From Sulfurospirillum sp. (GTDB lineage: Bacteria; Campylobacterota; Campylobacteria; Campylobacterales; Sulfurospirillaceae): a stretch of DNA of 64,000 nt. The notes below the pieces were generated by a model, which was given only the letters and a program-made list of their open reading frames with translations, ran no database searches and had not been told where the DNA came from. Made by a program: the position numbers and the translations under genes. Below are positions 7,815 to 16,766 of this stretch, in pieces (position 1 is the stretch's first letter; each line of letters begins with the position of its first letter). The stretch covers positions 62,001 through 126,000 of the forward strand of contig JADGDR010000004.1 in NCBI GenBank assembly GCA_016744795.1, read 5' to 3'.

Positions 7815-8480
7815 ATGGACTTAAATTGTTTAAAAGATTGTGTTATATTGTACGTCGAAGATGAACAGAGTGTACAAAACCAAACAAAGATGATACTTGA
7901 TGATTTTGTCAAAGAGGTTAAAACAGCAAGTGATGGTGAAGAGGGGTTAAAAATTGCTCTTGAAGAAGATATAGACATTATTGTTACAGATATTATGATG
8001 CCCCATATGAATGGTATAGATATGCTTAAAGAGTTAAAAACGACTCATAAAAAAGAGATACCAACTATTATAACTACAGCTTTTACAGAGACTGAGTATC
8101 TTATGGAAGCAATTAAATTAAAAGTTGATGGTTTTATAATTAAACCTATAAATATAAAAGATTTGATAAATGCTATCTATACAGTTATGTTACCAAAAGT
8201 GCAAAAAGAGGAACTTAAAGGTTGTTCTTATATGGTAGATGCTCTTTCTATTCTAGTTGGGGGTAAAAAAATTGAGATTTTGAAGTATATTATCAATAAT
8301 CTTGATAAAGAACATATCTTTTATGGTTCATACCAAGATATAATGGATAACATTGGAGTTAGTAAACCAACGGTGGTCAATATGTTCAAACAGCTAATAC
8401 AAGCTGGAGTTTTAGAAAAGATCAAAAATAAAGTTTATCGTTTTAAAAATACAAAATTTATAAAAGAAGAGGTATCGTAA
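7815..8480 (+). CDS. response regulator with RepL-like winged-helix output domain
   Basis: A 221-residue protein. The receiver domain (1-125) has E15/D16, phospho-acceptor D59 in V-T-D-I-M-M-P and K110 in I-I-K-P. The output domain (about 140-215) is not OmpR, NarL or Fis type. Its order, E-I-L-K-Y-I-I-N-N-L then Q-D-I-M-D-N-I-G-V-S-K-P-T-V and V-Y-R-F-K-N, resembles the winged helix of the RepL plasmid-replication family, used here presumably as a transcription factor. The ribosome site is strong. It completes a binding protein / kinase / regulator operon. Targets are unknown; the adjacent cyclophilin gene starts immediately after the stop. Confidence 0.85.
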   Translation: MDLNCLKDCVILYVEDEQSVQNQTKMILDDFVKEVKTASDGEEGLKIALEEDIDIIVTDIMMPHMNGIDMLKELKTTHKKEIPTIITTAFTETEYLMEAIKLKVDGFIIKPINIKDLINAIYTVMLPKVQKEELKGCSYMVDALSILVGGKKIEILKYIINNLDKEHIFYGSYQDIMDNIGVSKPTVVNMFKQLIQAGVLEKIKNKVYRFKNTKFIKEEVS

Positions 8481-9005
8481 GTGAAAAAAATAGTTATTTT
8501 AGTATTGCTGAGTTTTGCAACTTTAGTTTTTAGTGCACAAAATAGTGTGGTTTTTGAAACCAATAAGGGAAATATAGAGTTTAAACTTTTTCCTAAAATT
8601 GCTCCAAAAGCTGTAGAAAATTTTATTGGTTTAACAAAAAAAGGTTATTATGATGGTATCATTTTTCATAGAGTTATCAAAAACTTTATGATTCAAGGTG
8701 GAGACCCAACAGGAACAGGACGTGGAGGAAGCTCACTTTGGGGTAAACCTTTTAAAGATGAGTTTAGTCCAGGAATTGTGTTTGATAGAAGTGGCATTTT
8801 GGCTATGGCAAATGCAGGACGTAATACAAATGGAAGTCAATTTTTCATAACAACAAAACCAACACCTTGGTTAAATGGAAGACATACTATTTTTGGTGAA
8901 GTAGTTGATGGTTTTGATGTTGTTAAGAAGATTGAAGAAACAAAAGTAGATGGCAGAGACAAGCCAATCGATGAGATTAAGATAATTAAAGCTTATATTA
9001 AGTAG
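8481..9005 (+). CDS. periplasmic peptidyl-prolyl cis-trans isomerase, cyclophilin type
   Basis: A 174-residue cyclophilin with a signal peptide (K-K-I-V-I-L-V-L-L-S-F-A-T-L-V-F-S-A). Catalytic landmarks are F-H-R-V-I-K-N-F-M-I-Q-G-G-D-P, A-M-A-N-A-G-R-N-T-N-G-S-Q-F-F-I and W-L-N-G-R-H-T-I-F-G. It catalyses proline isomerization during folding of exported proteins. The start is GTG, directly abutting the regulator stop and using GAAGAGG within that gene. Readthrough from the sensor triad is therefore likely, although a functional link to it is not implied. Confidence 0.93.
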   Translation: MKKIVILVLLSFATLVFSAQNSVVFETNKGNIEFKLFPKIAPKAVENFIGLTKKGYYDGIIFHRVIKNFMIQGGDPTGTGRGGSSLWGKPFKDEFSPGIVFDRSGILAMANAGRNTNGSQFFITTKPTPWLNGRHTIFGEVVDGFDVVKKIEETKVDGRDKPIDEIKIIKAYIK

Positions 9006-9034
9006 TTCATTAAATAAGCAACATAAAAATATAG

Positions 9035-9421
<387 letters not shown>

Positions 9422-9455
9422 TATAAATAGTACAATGGTTTAATATTGCCATCTA

Positions 9456-9498
9456 GGTAAGCCTTTTTGATTTGAAACTAGAATCAAAAAGGCTTACC
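9456..9498. terminator. bidirectional hairpin terminator between glnB and the arginase gene
   Basis: A perfect 17-bp inverted repeat (9456-9472 and 9482-9498, 9-base loop). Each arm contains CTTTTTGATT or its complement, so both strands offer a T-rich run within the stem. It sits between convergent genes and likely ends both transcripts. Confidence 0.8.
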
Positions 9499-9518
9499 CT
9501 AAATTATATATAAAGTAT

Positions 9519-10475
9519 TTAATAGTGCTTAATAAGCATATCAGTAACACGTTCAAGTATCTTAAATACCCTAGTCGAATCTTCCTCATTGTTGTTATAA
9601 AGAGGATTAATCTCAGCCATTTCCCAACAACAAACTTTTTCATTTTTGATTAGTTCTAGGTTTAGTTGCATAGCTTGTTCGTATGAAAGCCCATTAGTTA
9701 CAGGAGTTCCAGTTCCAGGGACATAAAGTGGGTCAATGCTATCTACATCAAATGATATATAAATATGTTTACAATAAGAGAGTTTTTTAAATATCTCTTC
9801 GACTACAGTTTGTATTCCCTTATAGGTTATCTCTTCAACTGTATAAACAGGAATTTTATATTTTTGTATAAGAGAATCTTCTTCTTTTTCAAAATCTCTA
9901 AGTGCACAAAAAACTATATTCTCAGGTTTTATTGATGGTTTATTTGAACCTATATTTTTTAACTTATTCCAGTACTCTTTTTCTTTACATGTAAGAGTAT
10001 TTATAGCCTCTTTTTTGTTGTCAATACCACAAGCAATTGCTAAAGGCATACCATGCATATTGCCAGAGCCACTTGTATAGGGAGTATGAATGTCGGCATG
10101 AGCATCTATGTAAACTACACCTATCTCATCATTAGGATGTGCCATTTTGAGTCCATGCATAGTTCCTGCACAACTAGAATGGTCACCTGCAAGAATGATT
10201 GGAAAAAGATTTTCATCTCTTATTTGTTTTACTTTTTGTGCTAGTTGAAATATGACAGGATAGACTTTATCTACATGTTTTGCATTTTTAAATTCTGATT
10301 CATTTACAATGCACTCTTGTTTTATTTTTTGTGTTACAAACTTTTCATAATAAGCAGAGTCAGTATTGGCAGATGATTTTCTAAGAGCTTCAAGTCCTAA
10401 TGCTGCACCTTTTCTTTGTCCCGCTATATCTGCATAAACTTCTATGAGTTTTATATGTTTAAAAGTTTCTGGCAT
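9519..10475 (-). CDS. rocF: arginase-family ureohydrolase, probably arginase
   Basis: A 318-residue binuclear manganese hydrolase. Metal ligands are visible in A-G-D-H-S-S, Y-I-D-A-H-A-D-I-H-T-P and S-F-D-V-D-S-I-D-P, and the closing E-M-A-E-I-N-P is canonical. The S-S-C-A-G-T-M-H-G segment and the overall length fit arginase (L-arginine to L-ornithine and urea) better than agmatinase. Context supports this: the gene follows ornithine cyclodeaminase with only two bases between stop and start, so the pair could convert arginine to proline. Agmatinase or formimidoylglutamase activity cannot be excluded by eye. One palindrome copy encodes L-T-C-K-E. Confidence 0.85.
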   Translation of the reverse strand: MPETFKHIKLIEVYADIAGQRKGAALGLEALRKSSANTDSAYYEKFVTQKIKQECIVNESEFKNAKHVDKVYPVIFQLAQKVKQIRDENLFPIILAGDHSSCAGTMHGLKMAHPNDEIGVVYIDAHADIHTPYTSGSGNMHGMPLAIACGIDNKKEAINTLTCKEKEYWNKLKNIGSNKPSIKPENIVFCALRDFEKEEDSLIQKYKIPVYTVEEITYKGIQTVVEEIFKKLSYCKHIYISFDVDSIDPLYVPGTGTPVTNGLSYEQAMQLNLELIKNEKVCCWEMAEINPLYNNNEEDSTRVFKILERVTDMLIKHY

Positions 10476-10477
10476 GA

Positions 10478-11482
10478 TTAAACAAGTGAAAATAGATTTT
10501 TAACATCATCAAGTTTAGGGATGAGATTCATCTCTTTGCCAACATTGTTCTTTTTAGCTAAATTGTAAATTAATCTTAGTATTGAGTAATCTTCTAAGGC
10601 AAATCCAATAGAATCAAAAAGAATAGTTCCATGAGTTGATACATTGAGTTTTTTTTCACCTCTAATTATTTCATATATTTCTGTGCATGTAAAGTTTTTT
10701 GGCATTTGCTGAATGTCGCCTTCTATTTTGGCTTGTTCTAAAAATTCTACGACTACAGTTGATTCTTCTACTATCTCTTTTGCAATTTCAGTTTTACCAG
10801 GGCAGTCTCCACCGATACCATTTATATATACATCTTGTTTTAACATATTTTTTGTAAGAACTGTTTGATGTCTCTTATCTGCTGTACAAGTTGTAATAAT
10901 ATCAGCCCCTTGAACGGCATCATAAGAGTCTTTACAAGGAGTTATTTTTATGTCATATTGAGCTATATTTTTAGCAAATTTTTCCATTGCTTTAGGGTCT
11001 GTATCGTAGTAACGAACCTCTTTTAAATCAAAAATATATGAAAAAGCAAGATATTGAAATTCGCTTTGAGCTCCAGTTCCAATTAGAGCTAAAATTGAGG
11101 AGTCTTTTTTCGCTAAGTATTTTGCAGCCATAGCTGAGTTTGCAGCTGTTCTAAAGGCCGTTAGGAGTGTCATCTCACTAAACATTAAAGGCTCACCTGT
11201 TGAAGTGAGTGAGAGTTGCCCTGTTGCCATTACTGTCATTTTATTTTGATCTGGATTTTTTGGATGACCATTTACATATTTGAAACTATATAAAGTATTA
11301 TTACTCACAGGCATAAGCTCAATTACTCCGCCATGCACATGGTTGGCAACTCTAGGAGTTTTATCAAAATCTTCCCAGTTTGAGTAATCTTCTTCCATTG
11401 TTTTTATAAGTTCTAAATAAAACTCTTTATACCCAGTTTTTGATATAAGTGTTTTTATATCTTCTATCTCTAAAACTAACAT
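10478..11482 (-). CDS. ornithine cyclodeaminase family protein
   Basis: An NAD-dependent OCD/mu-crystallin family enzyme. I choose the ATG at 11482 (334 residues, M-L-V-L-E-I-E-D-I) because AAAGGA lies seven bases upstream. The longer open frame to 11545 adds 21 residues without a ribosome site. Family landmarks are A-A-N-S-A-M-A-A-K-Y, the Rossmann-fold L-A-L-I-G-T-G-A-Q-S-E, D-I-I-T-T-C-T-A-D and I-N-G-I-G-G-D. With the adjacent arginase it could convert ornithine to proline and ammonia. Relatives include alanine, lysine and tauropine dehydrogenases, so the exact substrate rests on context. Confidence 0.85.
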   Translation of the reverse strand: MLVLEIEDIKTLISKTGYKEFYLELIKTMEEDYSNWEDFDKTPRVANHVHGGVIELMPVSNNTLYSFKYVNGHPKNPDQNKMTVMATGQLSLTSTGEPLMFSEMTLLTAFRTAANSAMAAKYLAKKDSSILALIGTGAQSEFQYLAFSYIFDLKEVRYYDTDPKAMEKFAKNIAQYDIKITPCKDSYDAVQGADIITTCTADKRHQTVLTKNMLKQDVYINGIGGDCPGKTEIAKEIVEESTVVVEFLEQAKIEGDIQQMPKNFTCTEIYEIIRGEKKLNVSTHGTILFDSIGFALEDYSILRLIYNLAKKNNVGKEMNLIPKLDDVKNLFSLV

Positions 11483-11545
11483 TTTTTTCCTTTTATTTGC
11501 CATAGGAAAGAGAGGGTGGTAGGGAGTTGTTGTAAAATGTCTCAT

Positions 11546-11732
11546 CTATCTCAGTTCTCTTAATACAGCGTTGACTATATAAAAAGTTAAAAGAGAAAAA
11601 TCGAATTTTTCCATTACGTTGTAGGCGTTTATCTATTACTTTTTGTGAATTAAGATTTTTCCATATTTTGACTTAATAACCGATTAATATTTAGATATAA
11701 TAGAACATTTACATGTAAGGGAATTTGTTTAA
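11546..11732 (+). promoter_or_regulatory. promoter and leader of pyrC
   Basis: The divergent gap between ornithine cyclodeaminase and pyrC. A perfect TATAAT lies at 11696-11701; a TTGACT at 11668-11673 is 22 bases away and probably too far to be its -35. The predicted start near 11708 gives a short leader holding one of only two intergenic TACATGTA copies (11710-11717), immediately followed by the AAGGGA ribosome site. Nothing coding is visible in the gap. Confidence 0.6.
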
Positions 11733-12734
11733 ATGATTATAACACTAAAATCTCCATTGGATATGCATCTTCATTTAAGAGATGAAGATATGCTAAAAAT
11801 TGTAGCACCATTAAGTGCTAAAACATTCTCAGCAGGCATTATAATGCCAAATTTAGTACCACCAATTACCACAATCGAAGCTATAATAAATTATAAACAA
11901 AGAATAAAAGATGCAATTGGTGATGAAGAGTTTGAACCTTTGATGACACTATTTTTCAAAAATGATTATACTTATGAGTTTTTAAAAGAGGCAAAAGAGC
12001 ATATAGCTGCTATTAAACTCTATCCATCAGGAGCAACAACTAACTCAGATGGTGGCGTGAGTAGTATGGATATAGAGAGTTTAAGAGAGACTTTTGAAGC
12101 CATGAGTGAATTAGAAATTCCACTTTGCGTTCATGGCGAAACTAATGGTTTTGTGATGGATAGAGAGGCTGAATTTGGCTCAATATATGAGCAGTTTGCA
12201 ACAAATTTTCCAAAATTAAAAATTATAATGGAACATATAACTACAAAAAATAGTGTAGATTTATTGAAAAAGCATGATAATCTTTATGCAACTATCACAG
12301 TACAACACCTTTTTATTACACTTGATGATGTCGTTGGTGGAATGCTTAAGCCGCATCTATTTTGTAAGCCAATTGCTAAAAGATATGAAGATAGAGAAGC
12401 TCTTTTAGGTGTAGCTCTAAGTGGTCATCCTAAAGTGATGTTTGGAAGTGATTCAGCTCCACATCCAACACATAAAAAAGAGTGTTGTGGTTGTGCTGCT
12501 GGTGTATTTACTTCTCCGATTGCACTCTCAGCGTTAACTTCACTGTTTGATGTAAATGAAGCATTAGAACATCTACAAGCTTTTGTTAGTGATAATGCTC
12601 AAAAGATATATAATTATAAGCCATTAAATAAAGATATTGTTTTAATTAAAGAGCCTTTTACTGTAGTTGAGAGTTATGGTGATGTAGTTCCTATGTTTGC
12701 AGGAGAAACTTTGCCTTGGTCCATTAAGTTTTAA
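11733..12734 (+). CDS. pyrC: dihydroorotase
   Basis: A 333-residue type II dihydroorotase, which cyclizes carbamoyl-aspartate to dihydroorotate in pyrimidine synthesis. Zinc ligands are seen in D-M-H-L-H-L-R-D near the N-terminus and in the H-G-E and H-I-T-T segments. The carbamylated lysine lies in I-K-L-Y-P-S-G-A-T-T, and the catalytic aspartate in F-G-S-D-S-A-P-H. Length and motifs match the E. coli-like PyrC class. It is followed after 14 bases by a PilZ gene, with no obvious functional link. Confidence 0.95.
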   Translation: MIITLKSPLDMHLHLRDEDMLKIVAPLSAKTFSAGIIMPNLVPPITTIEAIINYKQRIKDAIGDEEFEPLMTLFFKNDYTYEFLKEAKEHIAAIKLYPSGATTNSDGGVSSMDIESLRETFEAMSELEIPLCVHGETNGFVMDREAEFGSIYEQFATNFPKLKIIMEHITTKNSVDLLKKHDNLYATITVQHLFITLDDVVGGMLKPHLFCKPIAKRYEDREALLGVALSGHPKVMFGSDSAPHPTHKKECCGCAAGVFTSPIALSALTSLFDVNEALEHLQAFVSDNAQKIYNYKPLNKDIVLIKEPFTVVESYGDVVPMFAGETLPWSIKF

Positions 12735-12748
12735 AAGGGAAATAAAAT

Positions 12749-13879
12749 ATGCAAGAGAGTAAACTCATAGAAAATTTTTTATCTGATTCATCAGATTTTA
12801 TCGAAGAATTTAAACCTGCTTTTGTAAAATATTTTATAAATCTTTGCACATCTTATGACAAGTTTTATTCACAAGAAACATTAAAAGAAGTAGCCAACAC
12901 CGTATATAAAGATATATTTGTTGTAGATATATTTATAACTACTTTTGAAAAAGATATTTTTAAAGAGATGATGGAAGATGGTGTAATGATAGGTTTTCTT
13001 ATCAATAGAAGTATGTTTTTTCTTTTGGATAGCTACATCAAAGAAACAAAAAAAAATACTAAATGTAAAGAGCATATAGAAACTATTATATTACTTATTA
13101 CTGAGTATATATCCCAGTTTGAAAAAAAGATATGTGATAAAAACAGACTCCAACCACTCCATGTAAACTTCGACACATTAGAAAACTTTTCTGCTGGTAA
13201 AAATATTATTGATGTTTTTAAAGATATAAAAGATAGAGGCGATAATATTACGTTTTTTAACCTATATAAAGGAATACCAGTTCAACATCATGCAACTATA
13301 GTTGATATAAATGATGATGAAGTGGCATTTAGGACTATACAAACACAAGAGATAGCTATGCAGATGGATGGTGCAGCATATGTCTTGAAGGATAATAATT
13401 TTGATAAACATCTTAAAGCTGATATAGTTTATAATAATTTTGCAAATAATACAGTTGTACTAAATAACTTTACCTATCTTCTAAATATGCCTGCAACAAG
13501 ACGAGAGTTTATTCGAGTCCACCCTGAAATCATGGCAGAAGTTTCGCTTTCATCTGACGGAAAATTAATCACAAAAGGAAAACTTTTTGATTTGTCAGTG
13601 CATGGATTAGGAGTTGTTAGTGAAGAGAATAATGGCATATATGCAGGAGCAAAGATAAAACTTAATTTTGCATTATCTATGTTAAACAAGAAAAAGCCAA
13701 GTTATATCAATGTGCATGGTGAAGTATTAAATATTATTGAATACAGTAGCTCATATAGGTATTGTATTAAAATATACCCCAAAATATCTCAAGAGAATAA
13801 AATAATAGATTATGTAAAAGCTAGAGAAGTGGAAATTTTGGATAGTTTAGATAAAAAACTTGAGGATTATATGTTTTAA
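12749..13879 (+). CDS. PilZ domain protein (cyclic-di-GMP effector)
   Basis: A 376-residue soluble protein. The C-terminal third is a PilZ domain with both cyclic-di-GMP motifs intact: R-R-E-F-I-R at 251-256 and D-L-S-V-H-G-L-G at 281-288. A YcgR-N-like beta region (about 170-245, with I-V-D-I-N-D-D-E-V-A-F) precedes it. The first 135 residues are helical and of unknown family. The layout resembles YcgR-type flagellar brakes but with a long unrelated N-terminal module. It should bind cyclic-di-GMP and alter motility, adhesion or a partner protein; the partner is unknown. A near-miss of the window palindrome (CCATGTAAA) encodes P-L-H-V-N in the linker. Confidence 0.85.
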   Translation: MQESKLIENFLSDSSDFIEEFKPAFVKYFINLCTSYDKFYSQETLKEVANTVYKDIFVVDIFITTFEKDIFKEMMEDGVMIGFLINRSMFFLLDSYIKETKKNTKCKEHIETIILLITEYISQFEKKICDKNRLQPLHVNFDTLENFSAGKNIIDVFKDIKDRGDNITFFNLYKGIPVQHHATIVDINDDEVAFRTIQTQEIAMQMDGAAYVLKDNNFDKHLKADIVYNNFANNTVVLNNFTYLLNMPATRREFIRVHPEIMAEVSLSSDGKLITKGKLFDLSVHGLGVVSEENNGIYAGAKIKLNFALSMLNKKKPSYINVHGEVLNIIEYSSSYRYCIKIYPKISQENKIIDYVKAREVEILDSLDKKLEDYMF

Positions 13880-13880
13880 A

Positions 13881-13907
13881 GTGGTAGTAGGAAAACCTAC
13901 ATACCAC
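13881..13907. terminator. convergent terminator hairpin
   Basis: GTGGTAGTAGG (13881-13891) pairs with CCTACATACCAC (13896-13907), leaving one bulged base and an AAAA loop. It lies between the PilZ gene and the convergent permease gene and covers the last codons of the permease. A T-run is lacking on both sides, so efficiency is uncertain. Confidence 0.55.
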
Positions 13908-14865
13908 CACTTGCTGCCATTTTTTTCTCCCATATACCACCTATATAGGCTAAAAGTGCAGTAATACAAAAGTACATACCAGCAACAATAATCCATGTTT
14001 CAAATGGAGAAAATGTATTTGCTACTATTTCACGTCCTACTTTTGTTAAATCTGTAATAGATATAATAGAAACCAAAGAAGAGTCCTTAACAAGTGCAAT
14101 CATCTCACCAACTAATGTTGGAAGAGCTCGTTTTAGTGCTTGAGGCATAACAATAAAAGTCATAGTTTGAAAGTAGTTCATACCAAGTGACTTAGCAGCT
14201 TCATACTGTCCTTTATCTATAGATTGAATAGCCCCTCTTATAACTTCCGCTATATAGGCACCAAAAAAGATACCTAAAGACAATCCCCCAGCTAAAAATC
14301 GTTCAAGATCAAATATTGTGGCGACTATAAAGTAGAATATAAATATTTGAACAAGAAGAGGAGTTCCTCTAATAATAGTAATATATACAATGGCGATATC
14401 TTTTAAAAATTGAAAGGGAGAGAGTCTCATAAAAGCAAGGATTATTCCTATACTAAAAGCCAATATGGCAGAAAAAGCAGATATCTTGAGTGTAACTAAA
14501 AGACCGTTTAGAAGTGGTCCCATAACCCATGATGTTTTTGTTGCTATTTCATCATATTCAAAAAGTTCATCTCCATTATCTATTACGATGGTGTAACCGC
14601 TAGGAATTTTTAATTCTTGGGAGTTATCATCACTGTTTATTACAATTTTTCCATCTTCTTTTATATTTACAATACCATCAAATGGTGCTTCTATGGCAGT
14701 TACTTTTTCATATGCAAAGTATTTTGGTACACTTGTCCATTTCCAAATATAGTTCATATTTGATGCTGCGTTAAAGAGAAAATATCCTACCATCACATAA
14801 AAAAGAACAGCTATTGCGTGCCCAAGTGCTTTATTTTCTAAAATTGATTGTTTTGTTTTTGCCAT
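13897..14865 (-). CDS. polar amino-acid ABC transporter permease with extra periplasmic domain
   Basis: A 322-residue permease of the HisM/GlnP family. The C-terminal 210 residues are the usual MetI-like core with L-L-N-G-L-L-V-T-L-K-I-S, R-G-T-P-L-L-V-Q, and the E-A-A-K-S-L-G-M coupling loop followed by P-Q-A-L-K-R-A-L-P. Family members are typically 215-250 residues. The excess is an N-terminal TM helix (about 14-34) followed by about 75 beta-rich residues (E-A-P-F-D-G-I-V-N-I and I-V-I-D-N-G-D-E-L-F) before the core. The substrate is probably a charged or polar amino acid, judged from the partner genes. It is the last gene of the three-gene importer operon. Confidence 0.85.
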   Translation of the reverse strand: MAKTKQSILENKALGHAIAVLFYVMVGYFLFNAASNMNYIWKWTSVPKYFAYEKVTAIEAPFDGIVNIKEDGKIVINSDDNSQELKIPSGYTIVIDNGDELFEYDEIATKTSWVMGPLLNGLLVTLKISAFSAILAFSIGIILAFMRLSPFQFLKDIAIVYITIIRGTPLLVQIFIFYFIVATIFDLERFLAGGLSLGIFFGAYIAEVIRGAIQSIDKGQYEAAKSLGMNYFQTMTFIVMPQALKRALPTLVGEMIALVKDSSLVSIISITDLTKVGREIVANTFSPFETWIIVAGMYFCITALLAYIGGIWEKKMAASGGM

Positions 14866-14902
14866 TTTATTCCATTCATCCTAAATCATACCCATAGGGC
14901 AT

Positions 14903-14953
14903 CTCTGTTATATCCACTACATATAAATATAACAGAGACGCTTTTGCGTCTCT
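14903..14953 (-). terminator. intra-operon overlapping hairpins between binding protein and permease
   Basis: Reading on the - strand, AGAGACGC/GCGTCTCT (8 bp with AAAA loop, 14934-14953) comes first. A second stem, CTCTGTTATAT (14903-14913) with ATATAACAGAG (14927-14937), shares bases 14934-14937 with it, so the two partly exclude each other. The first hairpin is followed by a T/A-rich stretch. It probably reduces permease expression relative to the binding protein or protects the 3' end of the upstream message. Confidence 0.6.
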
Positions 14954-14968
14954 ATATAATTGAGTAAC

Positions 14969-15778
14969 TTACATTACTTTTTTTTGCCAGGCATCTTTTT
15001 TAAACCATTTTTTATAAATTTTGTTATAAAGACCATCATTTTTTGCTTGGTTAAGAAAGTTATTTAACCAGTTAGTAAAATCTGGATCACCTTTTCTGAT
15101 GGCCCAACCTAATGGCTCATAAGTTAAGTCTTTATCTAAGTGAACGATTTTACCAGTTGCAGATTTTTGTGCAAAGAAAATAGAGTTATATGGTTTATCA
15201 TATACAAATGCATCAGCTTTGCCGTTAAGTACTTCTTGTGTTCCATCAGCTTCTGTTTCAAAAGTTCTAATTTTTGCTTGTTTAAACATTTTTCTAGTTG
15301 CAATTTCACCTGTAACACCAAGTTTAGTTACAATAGTATATTCAGGTTTGTCTAAATCTTTCCATGTTTTACCAGCATGTTTTTTTTGAGCTATAATAGT
15401 TTGCCCAACACTGATATATGGGTTAGCAAAATTGATTTTTAGGTTTCTCTCTTGAGTAATAGTCATGCCACTCATAATAATGTCAAATTTATCTGTTAAA
15501 AGTGCAGCAATTATTCCATCCCAGGCAGTGGGAACAAGTTTAAGTTTAACACCCATAGCTTTTGCCATGGCTTTAGCAATATCGACATCAAATCCAATAA
15601 TGTTACCTTTTTTATCTTTCATTTCAAAAGGCATATAACCAGGTTCCATACCAACTCTTAGCTCTCCACGCTGTAAGACTTTGTTTAGTGTTGAGTTTTT
15701 CCATAGGTTGATGTCATCTGCCATCACCATAGTGCTTAATCCAAACATTACAACCAATGCAACAAGAATTTTTCTCAT
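14969..15778 (-). CDS. amino-acid ABC transporter substrate-binding protein
   Basis: A 269-residue SBP_bac_3 family protein with a Sec signal peptide ending A-D-D near residue 21. Family landmarks are L-R-V-G-M-E-P-G-Y-M-P-F, N-I-I-G-F-D-V-D-I-A, D-I-I-M-S-G-M-T-I-T-Q-E-R, G-V-T-G-E-I-A and D-A-F-V-Y-D-K-P-Y. This is the lysine/arginine/ornithine, glutamine or aspartate/glutamate group; the exact ligand is not decidable by eye. A strong AAGGAG site precedes the ATG. It is the middle gene of the importer operon. Confidence 0.9.
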   Translation of the reverse strand: MRKILVALVVMFGLSTMVMADDINLWKNSTLNKVLQRGELRVGMEPGYMPFEMKDKKGNIIGFDVDIAKAMAKAMGVKLKLVPTAWDGIIAALLTDKFDIIMSGMTITQERNLKINFANPYISVGQTIIAQKKHAGKTWKDLDKPEYTIVTKLGVTGEIATRKMFKQAKIRTFETEADGTQEVLNGKADAFVYDKPYNSIFFAQKSATGKIVHLDKDLTYEPLGWAIRKGDPDFTNWLNNFLNQAKNDGLYNKIYKKWFKKDAWQKKVM

Positions 15779-15809
15779 ACTTTCTCCTTAAGATTTGATT
15801 AGACTTTTA

Positions 15810-16550
15810 TTAATGTATTAATACTTCTTTTAAAAATTTTTGTGCACGTTGTGTTTTTGGATTTGTAAAGAATTCATTTGGGGTATTCTCTTCTAAAATT
15901 TTGCCTTCATCCATAAAAATTATACGATTGCATACTTCTTTTGCAAAACCCATTTCGTGAGTTACGCATACTATAGTGTAGTTTTCATGTGCTAAATCTC
16001 TCATAACATCTAATACTCCACCTATCATTTCAGGGTCAAGTGCTGAAGTTGGTTCATCAAAAAGTATAATCTGAGGTTTCATTGCTAGTGTTCTAGCTAT
16101 TGCAACACGTTGTTTTTGTCCACCACTAAGTTCACTTGGGTATCCTTCTGCTTTGTGAGCAAGACCAACTTTTTCTAAAAGTCTTAGTGAGTTTTCATTG
16201 GCATCATGTTTTGAAGTACCCTTAACTTTAGTTTGGGCTATTGTTATATTTTCTAGGATTGTAAGGTGAGGAAATAGGTTAAAATGTTGAAAAAGCATTC
16301 CTGTTTCTGCTCTTAGTTGATTGACATTTACTTTATTATCGTAGAGGTCTTGTCCCTCCACATATATATCACCACTATCTATCTCTTCAAGTCTATTTAT
16401 ACATCTAATAAGAGTTGATTTTCCGCTTCCACTAGGTCCACAGACTACTACAATCTCTCCTTTTTTTACAGAGAAATTTATACTCTTAAGTACATGAAAA
16501 TCTCCATAATACTTATCTACATTTTTCATACTAATAATTGCTTCGTCCAT
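15810..16550 (-). CDS. amino-acid ABC transporter ATP-binding protein
   Basis: A 246-residue ATPase of the GlnQ/HisP family. It has Walker [11 protein letters not shown] loop [10 protein letters not shown], signature L-S-G-G-Q-K-Q-R-V, Walker [14 protein letters not shown] and the H-loop V-T-H-E-M-G-F-A. The L-F-P-H-L-T and E-M-G-F-A forms are characteristic of polar amino-acid importers. It is the first gene of the operon on the - strand, followed by the binding protein and the permease. Confidence 0.94.
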   Translation of the reverse strand: MDEAIISMKNVDKYYGDFHVLKSINFSVKKGEIVVVCGPSGSGKSTLIRCINRLEEIDSGDIYVEGQDLYDNKVNVNQLRAETGMLFQHFNLFPHLTILENITIAQTKVKGTSKHDANENSLRLLEKVGLAHKAEGYPSELSGGQKQRVAIARTLAMKPQIILFDEPTSALDPEMIGGVLDVMRDLAHENYTIVCVTHEMGFAKEVCNRIIFMDEGKILEENTPNEFFTNPKTQRAQKFLKEVLIH

Positions 16551-16766
16551 TAACTGCCTTTTATGTTTACAAGTTTTAATCTTACCAAGTATTTATAAAA
16601 TTAATATAAAAGTGTATGGTTTTTAAAGGGTTTATCGTGTAAATGTATATATCTAACACTATTTTTAAGTCTATTTGTGATTTTAATTGCAAATAGGGCT
16701 ATTCCTGCTATAACTAGCAAATGAGCTTAAAATGTGATAAAATACCCTTTTTAAAAAAGGTAGGAT
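16551..16766 (+). promoter_or_regulatory. divergent promoter gap upstream of the EamA transporter
   Basis: A 216-base AT-rich gap. Toward the right, a -10-like GATAAAAT at about 16736-16743 precedes an AT-symmetric CCCTTTTTAAAAAAGG block that contains the AAGG of the EamA ribosome site, so the site could be sequestered. Small dyads such as TGCTA/TAGCA are present around 16705-16720. No gene, RNA or clear operator is recognised. Confidence 0.4.
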
